Shown: positions 31,402 to 42,640, counted from the stretch's first letter. The stretch is 64,000 nucleotides of DNA from Pollenia angustigena (GCA_930367215.1 OV884059.1:12548945-12612944), one strand, 5' to 3'. Made by a program: numbers and translations. The notes: generated from the letters alone by a model not told the origin.

Positions 31402-32720
31402 CTGTTTTTTATAAAATTAGTTACGAATTCGTTTACTTACTGTACTAGAAATATGTAAAACTTACTTACTTCTTAAAATGTAGCGTTAGTGCATCACAAA
31501 ATAAGTGAACTGTTTTATTGGGTATAAAATTCACATAATGAGTTTCACTTGAAGCTAACTAGAAGAAGAATGCTGACAGTGAAAACTAACAAAATCAGTT
31601 CATAAATGTCGTAGTTATAGACAAAAATATTTAACTTTTTCTTCTAGAAATAAAGGCCTTGGCACAATAGCAACCATGTGAGCAAGGAGACAACTGACTT
31701 TTTAATACCATGATTAAGGGTATTTAAGATTCGGCACAGCTGTATATGGCCCTTTTCCTGTTAAGTCATGTCATTGATGCGAAATGTCACATCTCGTCTG
31801 TGTTTTGTTGATTGGTTTCTTCATGTTTATTTCATTGCCTCTCGTTGTTACTGTTTCAGTTTTGTAGCATTTGAAAAAAGTTTTCGAAGCAAATTGTTCT
31901 TTGTTTTCTATGGTGTGAAAAAACTTTTGTTCATTTAAACCCAGGGGTTATTGCAAAAATTATAGGGAGACCAGATTTCATTAAAAAATCTGAATTAAAA
32001 ATGAAATTTAACACTTTATCAGTTATGTGATGAAAATCGATCGATTTCAAAACGATTGTTTTTAAAGGTGTGATGAATTTCGAGGGATTTTAAAATCCAT
32101 TTCTGAAATATAGTCTTAAATTTTCGTTCAGAATATACTTCAGTTAACGTATGTAATATAAAATTTAAGAGTATAAAGACGTAAAGTTAAAGGAATATGT
32201 ATTTAAAATCCATTTTAAAAGATACTGAAAACTATTTTTCAGTTTCAAATCGTATCGTTTTTAAAATCCATTTCCATCACATACCTGTATGATTTTATTT
32301 GTGAGAAAAAAACACATTTTTATCATTTAAATTTTTTTTAATTTGCAAATGAAATGTTCAAGTATTCGCAGCCACCTTAATAAATTCTTTAGCTCCTTCA
32401 AAATTTAGTTTTTTATAGAAAATCTTTGAGTATTTTAAGTACATTTTGTCATGTTTTTTCTTCTTATGGCAACCTTTCCTTAATTTTTCTTTTTCAAAAC
32501 AAGTTGTTGGTGCACATTTTTTGAAATTGAATTGAAATTAAACTCCTTTTGGCAACAATACTTAAATACAATTAATCCCTAACTCCCAATTCATTCTGAT
32601 TACTAACAAACAGATGTAAGTCTATGTATGTATACAATTATGTTTGTGTTTGTTACTGTGTAAATTTCTGCATATAAGTATGTGAGAAATAAAGTTCAAT
32701 TTTCCCAGAAGTTTAAATAT
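31402..32720. other. AT-rich, no gene recognised
   Basis: Contains a fragment ATTAAGGGTATTTAAGATTCGGCACAGC (31712-31742) matching the 3' hairpin end of the DINE-1-like element. AAATCCATTT words recur at about 32090-32275. Nothing else is identified. Confidence 0.45.
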
Positions 32721-32729
32721 GGTTCAACT

Positions 32730-33030
32730 GTTAATTTGTGAACATGTCCATGAGTATAGGGGGACATATTTGAACCAATTTAAAAAGAGCAAAATTCGGT
32801 TTAGTGTTTGTTTTAGTAATTGGATATTACAGGGTGAAAATAAGTGGCGTATTTTTACAATAAAGGTTTTAAATTTATATGTGAGTTGTTGATGTTGCAG
32901 CAGCAAGATCTGAAGAGCAGATGTTGCTGAGTTAACAATCCTTGGTCGGTGTTCGTTGAACTCCGAGTCGTTCCGGTGCGTAGAACTGATTGTCGTGGGA
33001 ACGTGATATGCGAGTTGTGGATGTTGGTAT
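32730..33030. other. GC-richer insert, possible LTR fragment
   Basis: The segment around 32940-33010 (CGTTGAACTCCGAGTCGTTCC, GTAGAACTGATTGTCGTGGG) is clearly GC-richer than its surroundings. It is bracketed by the imperfect direct repeat TGTGAGTTGTTGATGTTG (about 32879) and TGCGAGTTGTGGATGTTG (about 33008). Its complement resembles the U5 side of insect LTRs. No primer-binding site, gag or pol remains. Confidence 0.3.
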
Positions 33031-33700
33031 TAAAATTAAAAACTTATGTGAAATAAAGATTTAATTTCACTAAAATTTAAGGACTTTATAAAGTCCCAAA
33101 TCGAAATTAATACAGTTCCAGACTTAAACAATTCGTACGTCCTGTCTTCTACTGATCAGCAATAAAAATTCTTAATGTCATGGATTTTTTTTTAAGCTTC
33201 CCTAGTAACTATAATAAACCCTTATACCATTGTGAGTGTGTGGCTTAAATACATTAAATATCCCAGCGGTTAATATTGGAAGAATCGCAATTGGCAGGCC
33301 TTCTGAAGGCCTCTATACTTCTTTCTAAAAGATTCACTTCGAATGGTATCCTACCTTCAGAAGAGTGCCTTCTAGAACGTATTAATTTCTTTTTTAAAGG
33401 CCTTCCAAAATATTTAGTTCCTACACATTCACTTCCCCCTTCTTTAAGAAGGGAGGAAGAAAGTTGTTCAGTTGTTTTTTACTTTCCTTACTCCCTTCTT
33501 TGGGAGCGGAACGAAGTTGTGATTAAAGGGAGTGTGGAAGGGCTTGCTTTCATTGACAACCTGTGTAAAAAATAAATAAGTATGGAATGCGGCGAGGAGG
33601 GCTTGTGTCTAAGGAGTTATATTAGGCCCCTTAACTCATTATTGTTACGACTGGGAATATATCACTGGCCAATAGTGATAGAAATTGATAGAAACATTCT
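33031..33700. other. No supported gene; one unexplained open frame
   Basis: A 99-codon plus-strand frame (33276-33575) is slightly GC-richer than the flanks but has no recognised motif. Its DNA contains short palindromes (AGGCCTTCTGAAGGCCT, CTTCTTTAAGAAG). I do not call it a gene. Confidence 0.35.
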
Positions 33701-33718
33701 TTCATACAGGCCTATTCT

Positions 33719-33896
33719 AAAAACCACTTTAACTCAAATCACGTGAATTCAAATCGCATGTGCCTTTAAAAATCACACGTGTAATATCTTGTTGTTCCGT
33801 TGTTGTGTGTTTCGGTGTGATTTTTAATTGCCAAAAGCACTCCGACAAACACAATTTTTAGACCTCCACAAAATCACACGTGTGATTTTTAATCAC
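33719..33896. repeat. CACGTG-rich palindromic MITE, copy 1
   Basis: Starts GGCCTATTCTAAAAACCACTTTAACTCAAATCACGTG, the same end as the element at 38800-39033. It carries AATCACACGTGT and CACACGTGTGATT palindromes inside. The right terminus is missing or diverged. Confidence 0.6.
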
Positions 33897-33954
33897 CCGA
33901 TAACCTTCAAATAAATCAGATATAAAAAACCATATTTTGCATATGTCGAGCGAC

Positions 33955-34345
33955 TCTTGGTTGAAAAAATTAAGAGTTCGAATGGAATGGTAGCTACACC
34001 GATCCCCTAAGCTTAAAAATCTACTGGAAGAATGCACAAAAAAACTTAGAAAGTTGCTGCAGTCTCATAAAACAGCATCCGCGGAATTACATCTGAATCC
34101 AAAAAACGGACTACTCACTATGGCGTGCAATAAAAAAAAAAAAACTTAAACGACCCCTTTGCGAAACCCAAACGAAAGTTTGAAAAAGAAAAGCTGTTTG
34201 TTGAGCAGTTTAAAAAAAATTTACCAAACCATAAACCAGTCCAGTTGCCACCTGTCATTATAAAAACAGCTAATCTTAAGCTTTAAACCCCCAGAAAGCA
34301 CCTGGTATTGATAAAATAAAAAGCAAAGTTCTCATTAAGCAATAA
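33955..34345 (+). pseudogene. Jockey-type LINE reverse-transcriptase relic
   Basis: The plus strand, with frameshifts, reads LKNLLEECTKKLRKLLQSHK, then DYSLWRAIKK, LKRP, LFVEQFKKN and LPNHKPVQLP. After a lost base it reads PGIDKIKSKVLIKQ. The order YSLW...KRP followed by an acidic/aromatic stretch and KAPG.D.I....L is the region between endonuclease and polymerase in jockey-clade non-LTR elements. It runs directly into the polyadenylation region of the glycosyltransferase gene on the other strand. Confidence 0.7.
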
Positions 34346-34356
34346 AGATAATACAT

Positions 34357-34362
34357 TTTATT
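34357..34362 (-). terminator. Polyadenylation signal of the GT92 gene
   Basis: AATAAA on the minus strand about 70 nt after the stop codon, the best-placed signal for the host gene. The 3' untranslated end would fall inside the adjacent LINE relic. Confidence 0.6.
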
Positions 34363-34430
34363 TTTCCAAAATTTCAAAGTTTGTTTTGCGCTCGTATTCT
34401 TAAAACAGGCAGTAAATCAGCCGCAGCATC

Positions 34431-37400
34431 TCACTCATCGCTTAGAAATCCCAGCGTTTCAAGCACTTTATTCGAACGTTCTATTATTCTATCTTTCAAA
34501 CGCCACAGGCTTAAATCCACAACGGGGTTATTTAAGGTCTCCTTAATATCAGGCTCTCGATAATGATTCAATTGCGCTACATTGGCTTCAAATGAATAAC
34601 TGTTGCATACATTCGATGACTTCTGTATGGCAAAATGATTATGAGTTGCTATAACATGATCACTACTGTGCAGGCATTTGGTAGCCCATTCGGGACGTAT
34701 ATGCTCTCTAACACGTTTCACATGCTGCAGCATGTAGAAATACTCAGGAACATCGGGGCTATAACGAGGTTTTTCCGCGTAGCGTGGAAAATAGACACAA
34801 CGAAAACAATAGCTGGCATATTGTTGGCATTTTCTGGTATTACTCTTACTTTCAATTGAACTCTTTAAGTCATGCCACTTGGATATGTTGCCCAAAGGCA
34901 TGATCACCTCATCAATATCAACTACCGCCACATACTTGTAACGGTACATATTTCGATACAAGCAGTCATTGTATGGAATTAACTCGTGTAAAACGGACGA
35001 CCAGCTCTTTTTTCCCTTTTCCAAATTACGACCGTTGTACGACTTGTTAAACTCAATGGACAAAGTCATACGCCGGTATTCGAGAAAACCTGTGTTGTGA
35101 TAATATTCTAAAATTTTTTTTGTGTTTGGATGCACTTGCAGCTGGTACATTATAATTTTTTCCGCCCCTAAAGAACGCAAAGTTTCCGTATATTCGACAA
35201 TGCGATAAGAGATATCGACGCCGGGGTAATCCAAACCCTTAACACACACAGCAAATGCTTTTCTTTCCTCATGCGGCAACAAGGGCTGGTAAGTAACTCT
35301 TACGTTATTTGTGGCCTTATCACAGGGATTGGCTACCAGTGACACTGTACGAGGTATCCTTTGTTTATTTTCCTCAAGTATGGGGCATGAGATAAAATGT
35401 GCATAGCGAAAGATTGAATTGTGACCCCATTCATAATACCAGATTCTATGCATCTCCTTCATGGGTGTCACAAATGGTTGCGATTGATTATCATACCACA
35501 ACTGACAATATGTCCTTGGATATTCTTTGTACGTTTTGCCTAAAAAATTGATCATCATCAGAACCCGTACAACCGGCTGTGTGTGAACAACAGTGGGTCT
35601 GCTATCAAAGTATGCTCCAAAAATGTAATAAGAAAAATTAAGATTTTTATATTCTTGCCATAAATCATAATGGATTTTAAGATCACTTAAGGATGGATAC
35701 CAGGCACATGAGCGATTTAAATTGCGATTTTTATACTGGGGATTATTGAGATCTTCTATTGGTAGGTACGGCATTTCGAAGGCGATATTCTTCAACAATA
35801 TGGCGTCACTGGGAGCTGTAAATGAAACAAAAGAAAATTTGTATACCCTCATTCACCACTTTACCATTTTTCATTGAAAATGAGAAAAATTCCAAATGAA
35901 ATTGAGAATTTTAATTTGAATTTGAGAAAATTTCAATTGTAGTGCGAAATGAGGGTATAGTAAGTTTGTCATTCCGTATGAAACTTTTCTATTATTCATC
36001 TCAGACCCCATTAAGTACTTATAATCTGGCTCCTTAAGTATTTCTAAGTCGTTTAAGCCATGTCCGTCTGTCTGTCCATCTGTCTGTCCGTCCGTCTGTC
36101 TGTAAGTCCGTCTTTCTGTTCATGTCGAAAACACGCTCTCTTTTTAAAAAAACTCAAAAGAAAAGAGCAATGGTGGCGACAAATTCCTTCTAGTTAGCCT
36201 AAGCAGTTAAGGATTGAAATCAGGAATGTATCCAAATCTGGGACCACCACCCTAAAAAATGTTAAATCTTGTTACAAAAACTAACATTAATAGAGGTTTA
36301 ATGAACGAATTGATATTAAATTTCGTCCAATTTCGTGAATATCGATCTGTAATTTACCATAGGCCCCATATAAGGCCTACTCTCGAAAAACTCTTTAGTA
36401 CACGTTATACCACAACGAATATCGTAATAAATAAAGCCCACTTTTGAAATATTCTGACTGTCGGTGTAGGGTATCAAAGTTTCAGCACTGCCGAATCCAG
36501 CACTCTAACTTGTTTTTAATTACATACATATGTATGTATGTACACACCGAGAAAAAACATGTTTAAATACAGTCACCTCCAACGAAACTTATTTTAAAAA
36601 AATTTTAACATATTGTGTTTAATTTAACCATATTATTGCCGCCGACAACCATATTACGGTTATCTTAGTCCTCCATCATGAAGCCACAACCATGCTATGC
36701 TATGGTTTAACACTTATAATAGCATGATTGGTTTGTAACCATAGCATGTTGCTCCTGGAAAAGAGGAATATACTATTGTTTATTTAAAATCAAATTATTG
36801 TCATATCTAAACATAATATGTTTATTTTTAACATATCCTCTGGAGTATGCAATGGAGTAGCCTCAAAACTTATCCACTGATATTATGTATGAACATAGAG
36901 TAGTTTTAAAACAACTTCGTTGCAATGCAAAGCTTGGTTCCAGCCCTAGGACATCGTAATGCATTTGATTTACCTTTGAACTAGTCCAAGTCCCTTGGGC
37001 TTACATTTTACATGCGTTTACATGGTCTAGTCATATTAGAGGGAGTTTACACGGTGTCTATTCAGACATGTCTAACAAACACGTTTGTTTTGTTTGTAGG
37101 CGATCGGGGTAGAGAAGAAAGAGGGGTTGCCAAACAGACATGAAATGAGTTTTCATGTTTGTTTATATGAATTTCCATGTTTTTAATTTGTATGTATATG
37201 TATATTAGACTATCCCAGTTGGCCAAATGGTCATAGACGCAAATGTCGTCAACGATGTCTTCCGAACATTTTTGAATTTGTCGCCTATATAACATTGATG
37301 GCGACAACTTAAGTAAGAAAACGTGTATATTGTCGTGTTAAAAATCGTATTTACGACTTTTATGGAGACATTTTTTTAATTTGTCTTGAATAATAATTTA

Positions 37401-39375
37401 TTGAGGACAACGTAAGTAACCATTGCATGCATTTTGTCGTGTTTCAAACCACACTGACTACAAAATGCATGCAATTGTCGCTCATCTTTTCTTCAATTAG
37501 CCTTTATTGAGGACAACTTAGGCGACCATTGCATGCATTTTGTCGTGTTTCGAACCACTTTGACGACAAAATGCATGCAATGGTCGCTTACGTTGTCCTC
37601 TACTGAAAAAAAATTCAAAACTTTAAATTTGTATGTAATTTAAAATTAATAATTCTTGATGTTTTGCTTTTATTATCAATATTTTTGATAGTAAAAAAAA
37701 TTAAAAAAAAAATAATCCTGCCTGTTAAATATACATAATTATTTTGCAACTTATAACGTTATTTGCGGCTGTGTTTCAATTGTGCAATTGGAATACGTAA
37801 ATTGATAGGACAAGAAACACAAAAAATAAATGTTCCTGCTGACTACATTGTCATATCGTAGACTCAATATGCAAACCTGCTAAATCCACTTTTTAAGTAA
37901 ATTGAGATTTTAATGCCGTGTGGAAGAGAAAGATACACCTCGTCGACCAGCATGTAGTTTTTCTTCAAATTGAGTCTTAAAGTGTGTTAAGCCAACTATA
38001 TTTTTAGGTTTTCTCTCAAGCTGCGCATATGAAATATAAAAAGTTAGTTGCTTCCGTTAAAAGTTATTGGAAGTTTGCAGGTTTGCATATTATGTCGACG
38101 ATATGTTAAGTTCAGAACCCATTCCCTTATTTATCAAAAGCCTATTGGAGGTTTGACTGTCTCCACACATCCAGTATCCACTATTTTCGAGCCCAGTCTC
38201 TCAAGCTCATCGGCCATTGCATTAGTTTGGAATTCACTAGTTGGAGTGCACAGCCCATGAATTTCCATGAATTCCCCCGAATTCACAGCCCATCAAGACC
38301 CTAAGAGTTTTTAGTAAATATACCTTCTAGGTATACCCATTTACCCGTTCCCTTTATTCTGGATATATCGGCATATCTGAAGTATCGCCAATATATCAGT
38401 ATCGGTGTTCGTTAAATCCCTAATTGTCACTTACCTATCGGCGACTAAATCGTAGATAGTGTCAACAATATTGTCATCAACGACACCATTAAGGTAATGT
38501 CGCTAATCGGGCATTAACGACTTTATGAGAAAAAAGTCGTTCATATAGTCGCCAGTGACAACTTTAACCACATTGTTACCCATATGATCATTAACGACAA
38601 TATGCATAATAATGTCGCTCACATTGTCGTTTACGACTTAAGTGCCCTTTGTTCGAAAAAGTCGTTGACGATTTGCATGGGTTGTCGCCAAAATGTCGTC
38701 AGGGATTTAAAATGGGTCTTGTACGCTCCTCGACGTTGCCTTGAAGTCATGGCCAACTGGGATTATACATGAAAACAGACATGTTTGGAAAGACATACAG
38801 GCCTGTTCTGCAAATCACTTTTACTCAAATCACGTGATTTCAAATCACATGTGCCTACTAAAATCACACGTGTGATATTTTAGTGTCCCGTTTCTGTGTA
38901 TTTTGGTGTGATCTACAATTGCCGAAAGCTCACCGAGAAACACAAAAACGGTATGACATTCACAACACCACTAAATCACACGTGTGATTTCAAAAGCACG
39001 TGATTTGAAATCACGTGATTTTCAGAACAGGCCCGATAGTGAAAAGACAATAGGTTTTTAGAAGCATGTTCAAAAGAGAATGTCAAAAACAGACATGTCT
39101 GAAAAGACTCCGTGTAAACTCCCTCTTATTTGCAGAGCAATCATCAACACATACATACATACATATGTATGTATGCACACCGATAGTTCTAAAAAATTGT
39201 CTCTTTAAATCACTTTTTATTTACCTTTTCCTTTATTTAATTGCAGACTTTTCTCAGATGACCGTGTGAAAAATCTGAAACTTACACTGAATCTACTCGT
39301 AGTATATAAAAAAGCGAAAATTAATACGACTGTTAAACCAAATCCGATTTTTAAATGTTTTACTTTAAGCGACAT
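34431..39375 (-). CDS. Glycosyltransferase family 92 protein, two exons
   Basis: Join of 39375-39225 and 35815-34431: 511 codons plus stop. Exon 1 ends GGAAAAG/GTAAAT and exon 2 starts after TTTCATTTACAG. Phases agree, since the split codon gives Ala51. Residues 1-9 are basic and about 10-26 (IGFGLTVVLIFAFLYTT) form a signal anchor, giving a Golgi type II topology. The catalytic domain runs from about residue 236 (KAFAVCVKGLDYP) to 470 (LNHYR). VDIDEV at 349-354 is the metal-binding DxD-like motif. Sequons lie at about 84, 110, 307 and 360. The family (PF01697, once DUF23) includes C. elegans GALT-1, a galactosyltransferase acting on core fucose; the substrate here is unknown. An in-frame TTG at 39405 is not a plausible start, and the ATG at 35852 lies in the intron. 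Confidence 0.88.
35842..36517 (+). mobile_element. DINE-1-like element beside the splice acceptor
   Basis: Begins TATACCCTCATTCACC, with the matching GAGGGTATAGTAAG at about 35952. It runs through GTTTGTCATTCCGTATGAAAC, GACCCCATTAAGTAC, CATGTCCGTCTGTC and a single AGGCCCCATATAAGGCCTAC unit. It ends GGGTATCAAAGTTTCAGCACTGCCGAA ... CTAACTTGTTTTT. Same family as 28524-29821 but with only one central unit. Its 5' end lies 26 nt from the GT92 exon 2 boundary. Confidence 0.75.
36543..36850 (+). repeat. Dispersed MITE-like repeat
   Basis: Related to 9049-9185. The left end ACACCGAGAAAAAACATGTTTAA is loosely inverted at the right (AACATATCCTCTGGAGT). Internal near-palindromic words are built on AACCATAGCATG and CATGCTATGGTT. 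No coding frame. Confidence 0.5.
36882..37038 (+). repeat. Left part of an interrupted CCCTGCAAAT element
   Basis: GAGTAGTTTTAAAAC, CCCTAGGACATCGTAATG and ACTAGTCC-AGTCCCTTG follow the order of 46470-46640 in the intact copy. The match stops at TTA (37036-37038) and resumes after 39128 with TTTGCAGAGCA, the expected element end. Confidence 0.65.
37400..37605. repeat. Two tandem hairpins
   Basis: Two successive near-palindromes share the sequence GAGGACAACNTANGNNACCATTGCATGCATTTTGTCGTG. Each folds back on ACAAAATGCATGCAATNGTCGC, one at about 37402-37475 and the other at about 37508-37602. They are therefore a direct duplication of a hairpin. Confidence 0.7.
38800..39033. mobile_element. CACGTG-rich palindromic MITE, copy 2
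   Basis: 234 bp with ends GGCCTGTTCTGCAAATCAC and GTGATTTTCAGAACAGGCC. Inside are ATCACGTGAT (twice) and CACACGTGTGA (twice), so it offers a cluster of CACGTG E-box cores. The related copy at 33719-33896 lacks the right end. I found no confident target duplication. Confidence 0.75.
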
Positions 39376-39649
39376 GACAAATTTAAAAATTATCTGGGAG
39401 CTCAAAACGAATAAGACGTAAAAATAAATTTAATTCGATTAGAATTTTTTTTGGTTTTCAGCAGTAAGAATATATGAATTCTATTTGGAACTTATATATT
39501 TTCTAGCTTTTACTTGTGAATTCATTCACGTGGAAATTAAAGCAAGATTTAGGGAATGGGGCTTATCCTATAAAAATTTTTAAGAAATTTCTTTCTACAT
39601 CATATTTATTTTATGTTTAAATAATTTTAGTTTTAAACAACATTATACG

Positions 39650-41110
39650 ATCTAGTATTTTCCTGCAACACATATGTACACATATGGACCATTCGATACT
39701 CTTAAGCAAGCGCCATTCAGCTGTCCATATAAAAAGTAAGGGGTTTCTAAATATGTATACTCCTGCCACTGGACCGCATGCAATCTGTATAACAAATTTA
39801 TCAATAAGAAAACAAGTACCAAAGGTACCAATTTTTCCCCTTTTATCTCAAAAAAGGACCAAATATTTATTCTTTGCCATATGAAATCTCTATACCAAAT
39901 TTTTGAAAAAAAAGAAGAAAGTCCAAAAGTATACCAATTTTTTGGGAAAAAAGAAGAAATCATTCTTCTTTTCCTTCTTAAGTCCTATTTTCATCCATAC
40001 ATGATCTAGAAACTAAATCCGCTATCATATTAGAGTTACTACAAAATTGCATTTATATATGTATATTCCAGAACATCGTGTAAAATGAATATAATTTGCA
40101 AAAATCTAAACTATTTACATACAAAGATGATATACTTGTCAAAAGATAAAATTTGATACCCATATTGCCCTATTTAAAATGAAGGGTTACCACCCATTGC
40201 ATTTTTGCCAAAACGCGAACCAGCACGAATTTCAAAAAAAGCTGAGACACGTATTTAATTAAATCGACTAAAGTTTAAAATATGTTAATTTGGCACTTTT
40301 ATTACAAACAACCCCGAACAAAAAATTCAAAAACCGTTTTTTTTACAGAAAATCCTTAAAAAAAAGGACATGGATGATCGTCCTTGGACAAATTGTATAT
40401 ACAGTTGGATGCGCCTTAAAAAAACCTTTCTTACCATACCCAATCTATATAAGTTGGTAAGGAAACAGATTCTCAAATTGACAAAACATACAAAAATATA
40501 CCCTTTTTTAAACTGGTCCAGCTCACGAGAGGTGAAAGCTGGAGCCGAAATATTCAAAATGTAATCTTAAAAAGTGCAAGGTTCATTTTTAGGAGGGTAC
40601 ATCGAGCACGAATTTTGCTTCCATACAACTTGAGTCGCTCTAATGTACATGCATCAAATTTATCGAAAACAGAAAAAGTACCAACTATATCCCGTTCTTA
40701 CCCCTTCAAAAGTACCAAAGCAATCTGTGTACCAAATTTATCAAACAGAGAAAAAGTACCAATTCTTCCTTTTTTACTCCGAAAAAGGACCCTGAATTTT
40801 AATCTGGAAAATTTGCTATCTCTATACTAAATGAAGCCCTATGCTCGTTATAGGATTGAGGGGAACATATTTACATGCATATATACCAAATTGTTCGAAA
40901 TGATAAGAAGTACCAAAATTAAAAGAGAACCAAGAGTACCAGCTCATTTTAGGAGTCCAGAAAGTGCACTGTATATTAATGTAGGTTATAATCTTTACGA
41001 TATTAAATTTATCGTAAAGAGAAAAAGTACCAACTTTTTCTCGTTCTTACCCCTTCAAAAGTACCAAATTTATCAAAAGGACAAAAAGTACCAACAATAG
41101 TTCAGTAGAT
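39650..41110 (+). repeat. Degenerate repeat with AAAGTACCAA core
   Basis: Recurring blocks about 100-160 bp apart: CAATCTGTATACCAAATTTATC, AGAAAAAGTACCAA, TTTTTCCCCTTTTAYCTC and AAAAAGGACC, at about 39778-39860, 40440-40560, 40660-40800 and 40880-41100. They are diverged and gapped, giving several short open frames on both strands. Probably an old tandem region of a DINE/Helitron-type or similar element; the family is not identified. Confidence 0.5.
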
Positions 41111-41219
41111 AACGCGATACATTAAGGTGGAGCTCCCTAGAATATTGGAACTTAAAACCCTGACTTTTTTCAATTTATTTTAAAATGTGTTTGAAAATAA
41201 ACAAAACATTATTAAGCGT

Positions 41220-41805
41220 TCGGCTCACACACCTAGGAACGATATCTATTTCTTTAGTGTTTGTGTAGATGAACACAACCCTTAATACCGTTTGTAACTA
41301 TTTTCAAGAAAGAGCCGAATATTATATAGTGTTCTGTTCTTCGTTAAAAAACAGAACAATTGTAGTGATACCGTAGACAAACATTATATTTTGATGTTTT
41401 TTAATGTTTCTTTTTTACATTAACAAAGAAAGGAACAAACAAAAAAGTTTAGCAACGACAGCAGCAAGAACAAATTGTATGTGTATTGTGTATATGTTTT
41501 GTTTGTGTAAAATTATTTTGCTAGCTTTGTGGTTTTTTTACCAGCCAAAAGGGACGAACATTAATGAGCTGAGCCGAACACAATGAAGATTGTGGTTTTA
41601 TAAAAAAACCAAACGGAATTAAATGTTCTCATCTTTTGTTGAGTTGGATAAAAACAGTATTTTTTGTGTTCAAAAGATGTCAAAGAGGGAGCGTTATTTT
41701 TGTTAATGATTTTTCACAAACACTATAAGCGTTTGTGTTTTCTACAAATCTACCGAACCGAACACTAAGCAGCGATATTTAGTGTTTAATTTGGAACAAT
41801 GATTT
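41220..41805. repeat. Dispersed repeat with loose inverted ends
   Basis: ATTAAGCGTTCGGC at the left and TTAACGCTTAAT at the right face each other. The internal segment TTAGTGTTTGTGTAGATGAACACAACCCTTAATACCG ... GTTCTGTTCTTCG recurs at 49424-49600. It could be a MITE of about 590 bp. Confidence 0.45.
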
Positions 41806-41809
41806 TAAC

Positions 41810-42640
41810 GCTTAATTTAATTTATATTTCTTGTGCTTAAAGCAAACAATTACTCATAATTTTCTTATTACTATCTTTTTTTTTTAATAAAAATTTGCCA
41901 AGTTTGTTAGTGACATTAAAAGAATTTTTGGCAAATATTAAAAAAATCTTTTAAGCAGTGCACCAACTCTAAGTTATTTATGACCCACATTCTACAAGAG
42001 ACTTTCCAAAGAATCTCTTGTTAAAATGTTAAGCCTTTAAAAGTTAATGGAAACTTAAATAAGAAAACTTAGCAAGTAGGCAACGTGATATTCTATTGAA
42101 ACCCTTAAAAATTTCCAAATCTAAATTTTTTTTTAATATATTTTTTATTGTTAAAAAAAAACTTTTTTAAAGTTCATAAACATTCCAATCTTATTAACAT
42201 TAATCGCATAAAATTTACATAATTCACTGGATCTTAAGCTAGAAATATGCGTTTTTTTCTTTTAAAAAGTGACAAAAAAAAAAAACAAGAAGTCACTTTG
42301 TTATTACACTGAGAATGACATTATTCATGTCATCAGCTTAGCAGTAGTAAGCAAAGGAAACACTCTCAAGCCCTCAAACACACACACACGTTGGCAAGCA
42401 ACCAGCCACGAACACAAACACACTCCTTAAGCTCTTTCATATACACTTACCAACACTTTCACATTTGCATACACATACACATACAGACAGTTGTTAATAT
42501 AACCAGATAAAATGACCGGTAATTCCAGGAACTGACATACATACATTTTTGATCCAATAGAGCCTATAAGGGGACAAATATTTTATCAAAGGAAAAAATT
42601 TCGGTCATGCTTCATTCCTCTTTATTATTTTTACTACCTT
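41810..42640. other. AT-rich; CA-rich tract; no gene
   Basis: AT-rich DNA with a CA-rich microsatellite zone at about 42375-42490 (AAACACACACACACG, ACACATACACATACAGACAG). No gene signal. Confidence 0.45.

Larger units (their letters stand above)
37039..39125. mobile_element. TTA-flanked 2.1 kb inverted-repeat element (PIF/Harbinger-like)
   Basis: Ends GAGGGAGTTTACACGGTGTC and its inverted partner GACTCCGTGTAAACTCCCTC; the match goes on through TTCAGACATGTCT, about 36 bp in all. Flanked by TTA (37036-37038, 39126-39128), a typical PIF/Harbinger duplication. It interrupts the CCCTGCAAAT element, whose intact copy at 46279-46652 shows the empty site. The interior is non-coding: repeated hairpins at 37402-37605 and GTCGTTNACGAC words at 38430-38710. 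It holds a nested palindromic MITE. It has no transposase, so it is non-autonomous. Confidence 0.75.
35816..39224 (-). other. GT92 intron, filled with mobile DNA
   Basis: A 3,409-bp GT-AG intron. Reading in + coordinates it holds a DINE-1-like element (35842-36517), a MITE-like repeat (36543-36850), a piece of the CCCTGCAAAT element (36882-37038), a TTA-flanked element (37039-39125) with a nested CACGTG palindrome (38800-39033), and ACATACATAC microsatellite. Only short edges next to the two exons look like original intron. Confidence 0.75.

Noticed and set aside
33276..33575. Host exon of 99 codons
   Set aside because: No motif, no splice-site support, and surrounding short palindromes. Compatible with chance.
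35816..35852. Start of a one-exon GT92 protein at the ATG 35852
   Set aside because: That ATG is in the intron, partly in the DINE-1-like element. Using the acceptor at 35816 gives an in-phase join to an exon encoding a signal anchor.
39376..39405. An N-terminal extension of the GT92 protein starting at 39405
   Set aside because: The codon at 39405-39403 is TTG. In a nuclear fly gene the ATG at 39375 is the sensible start.
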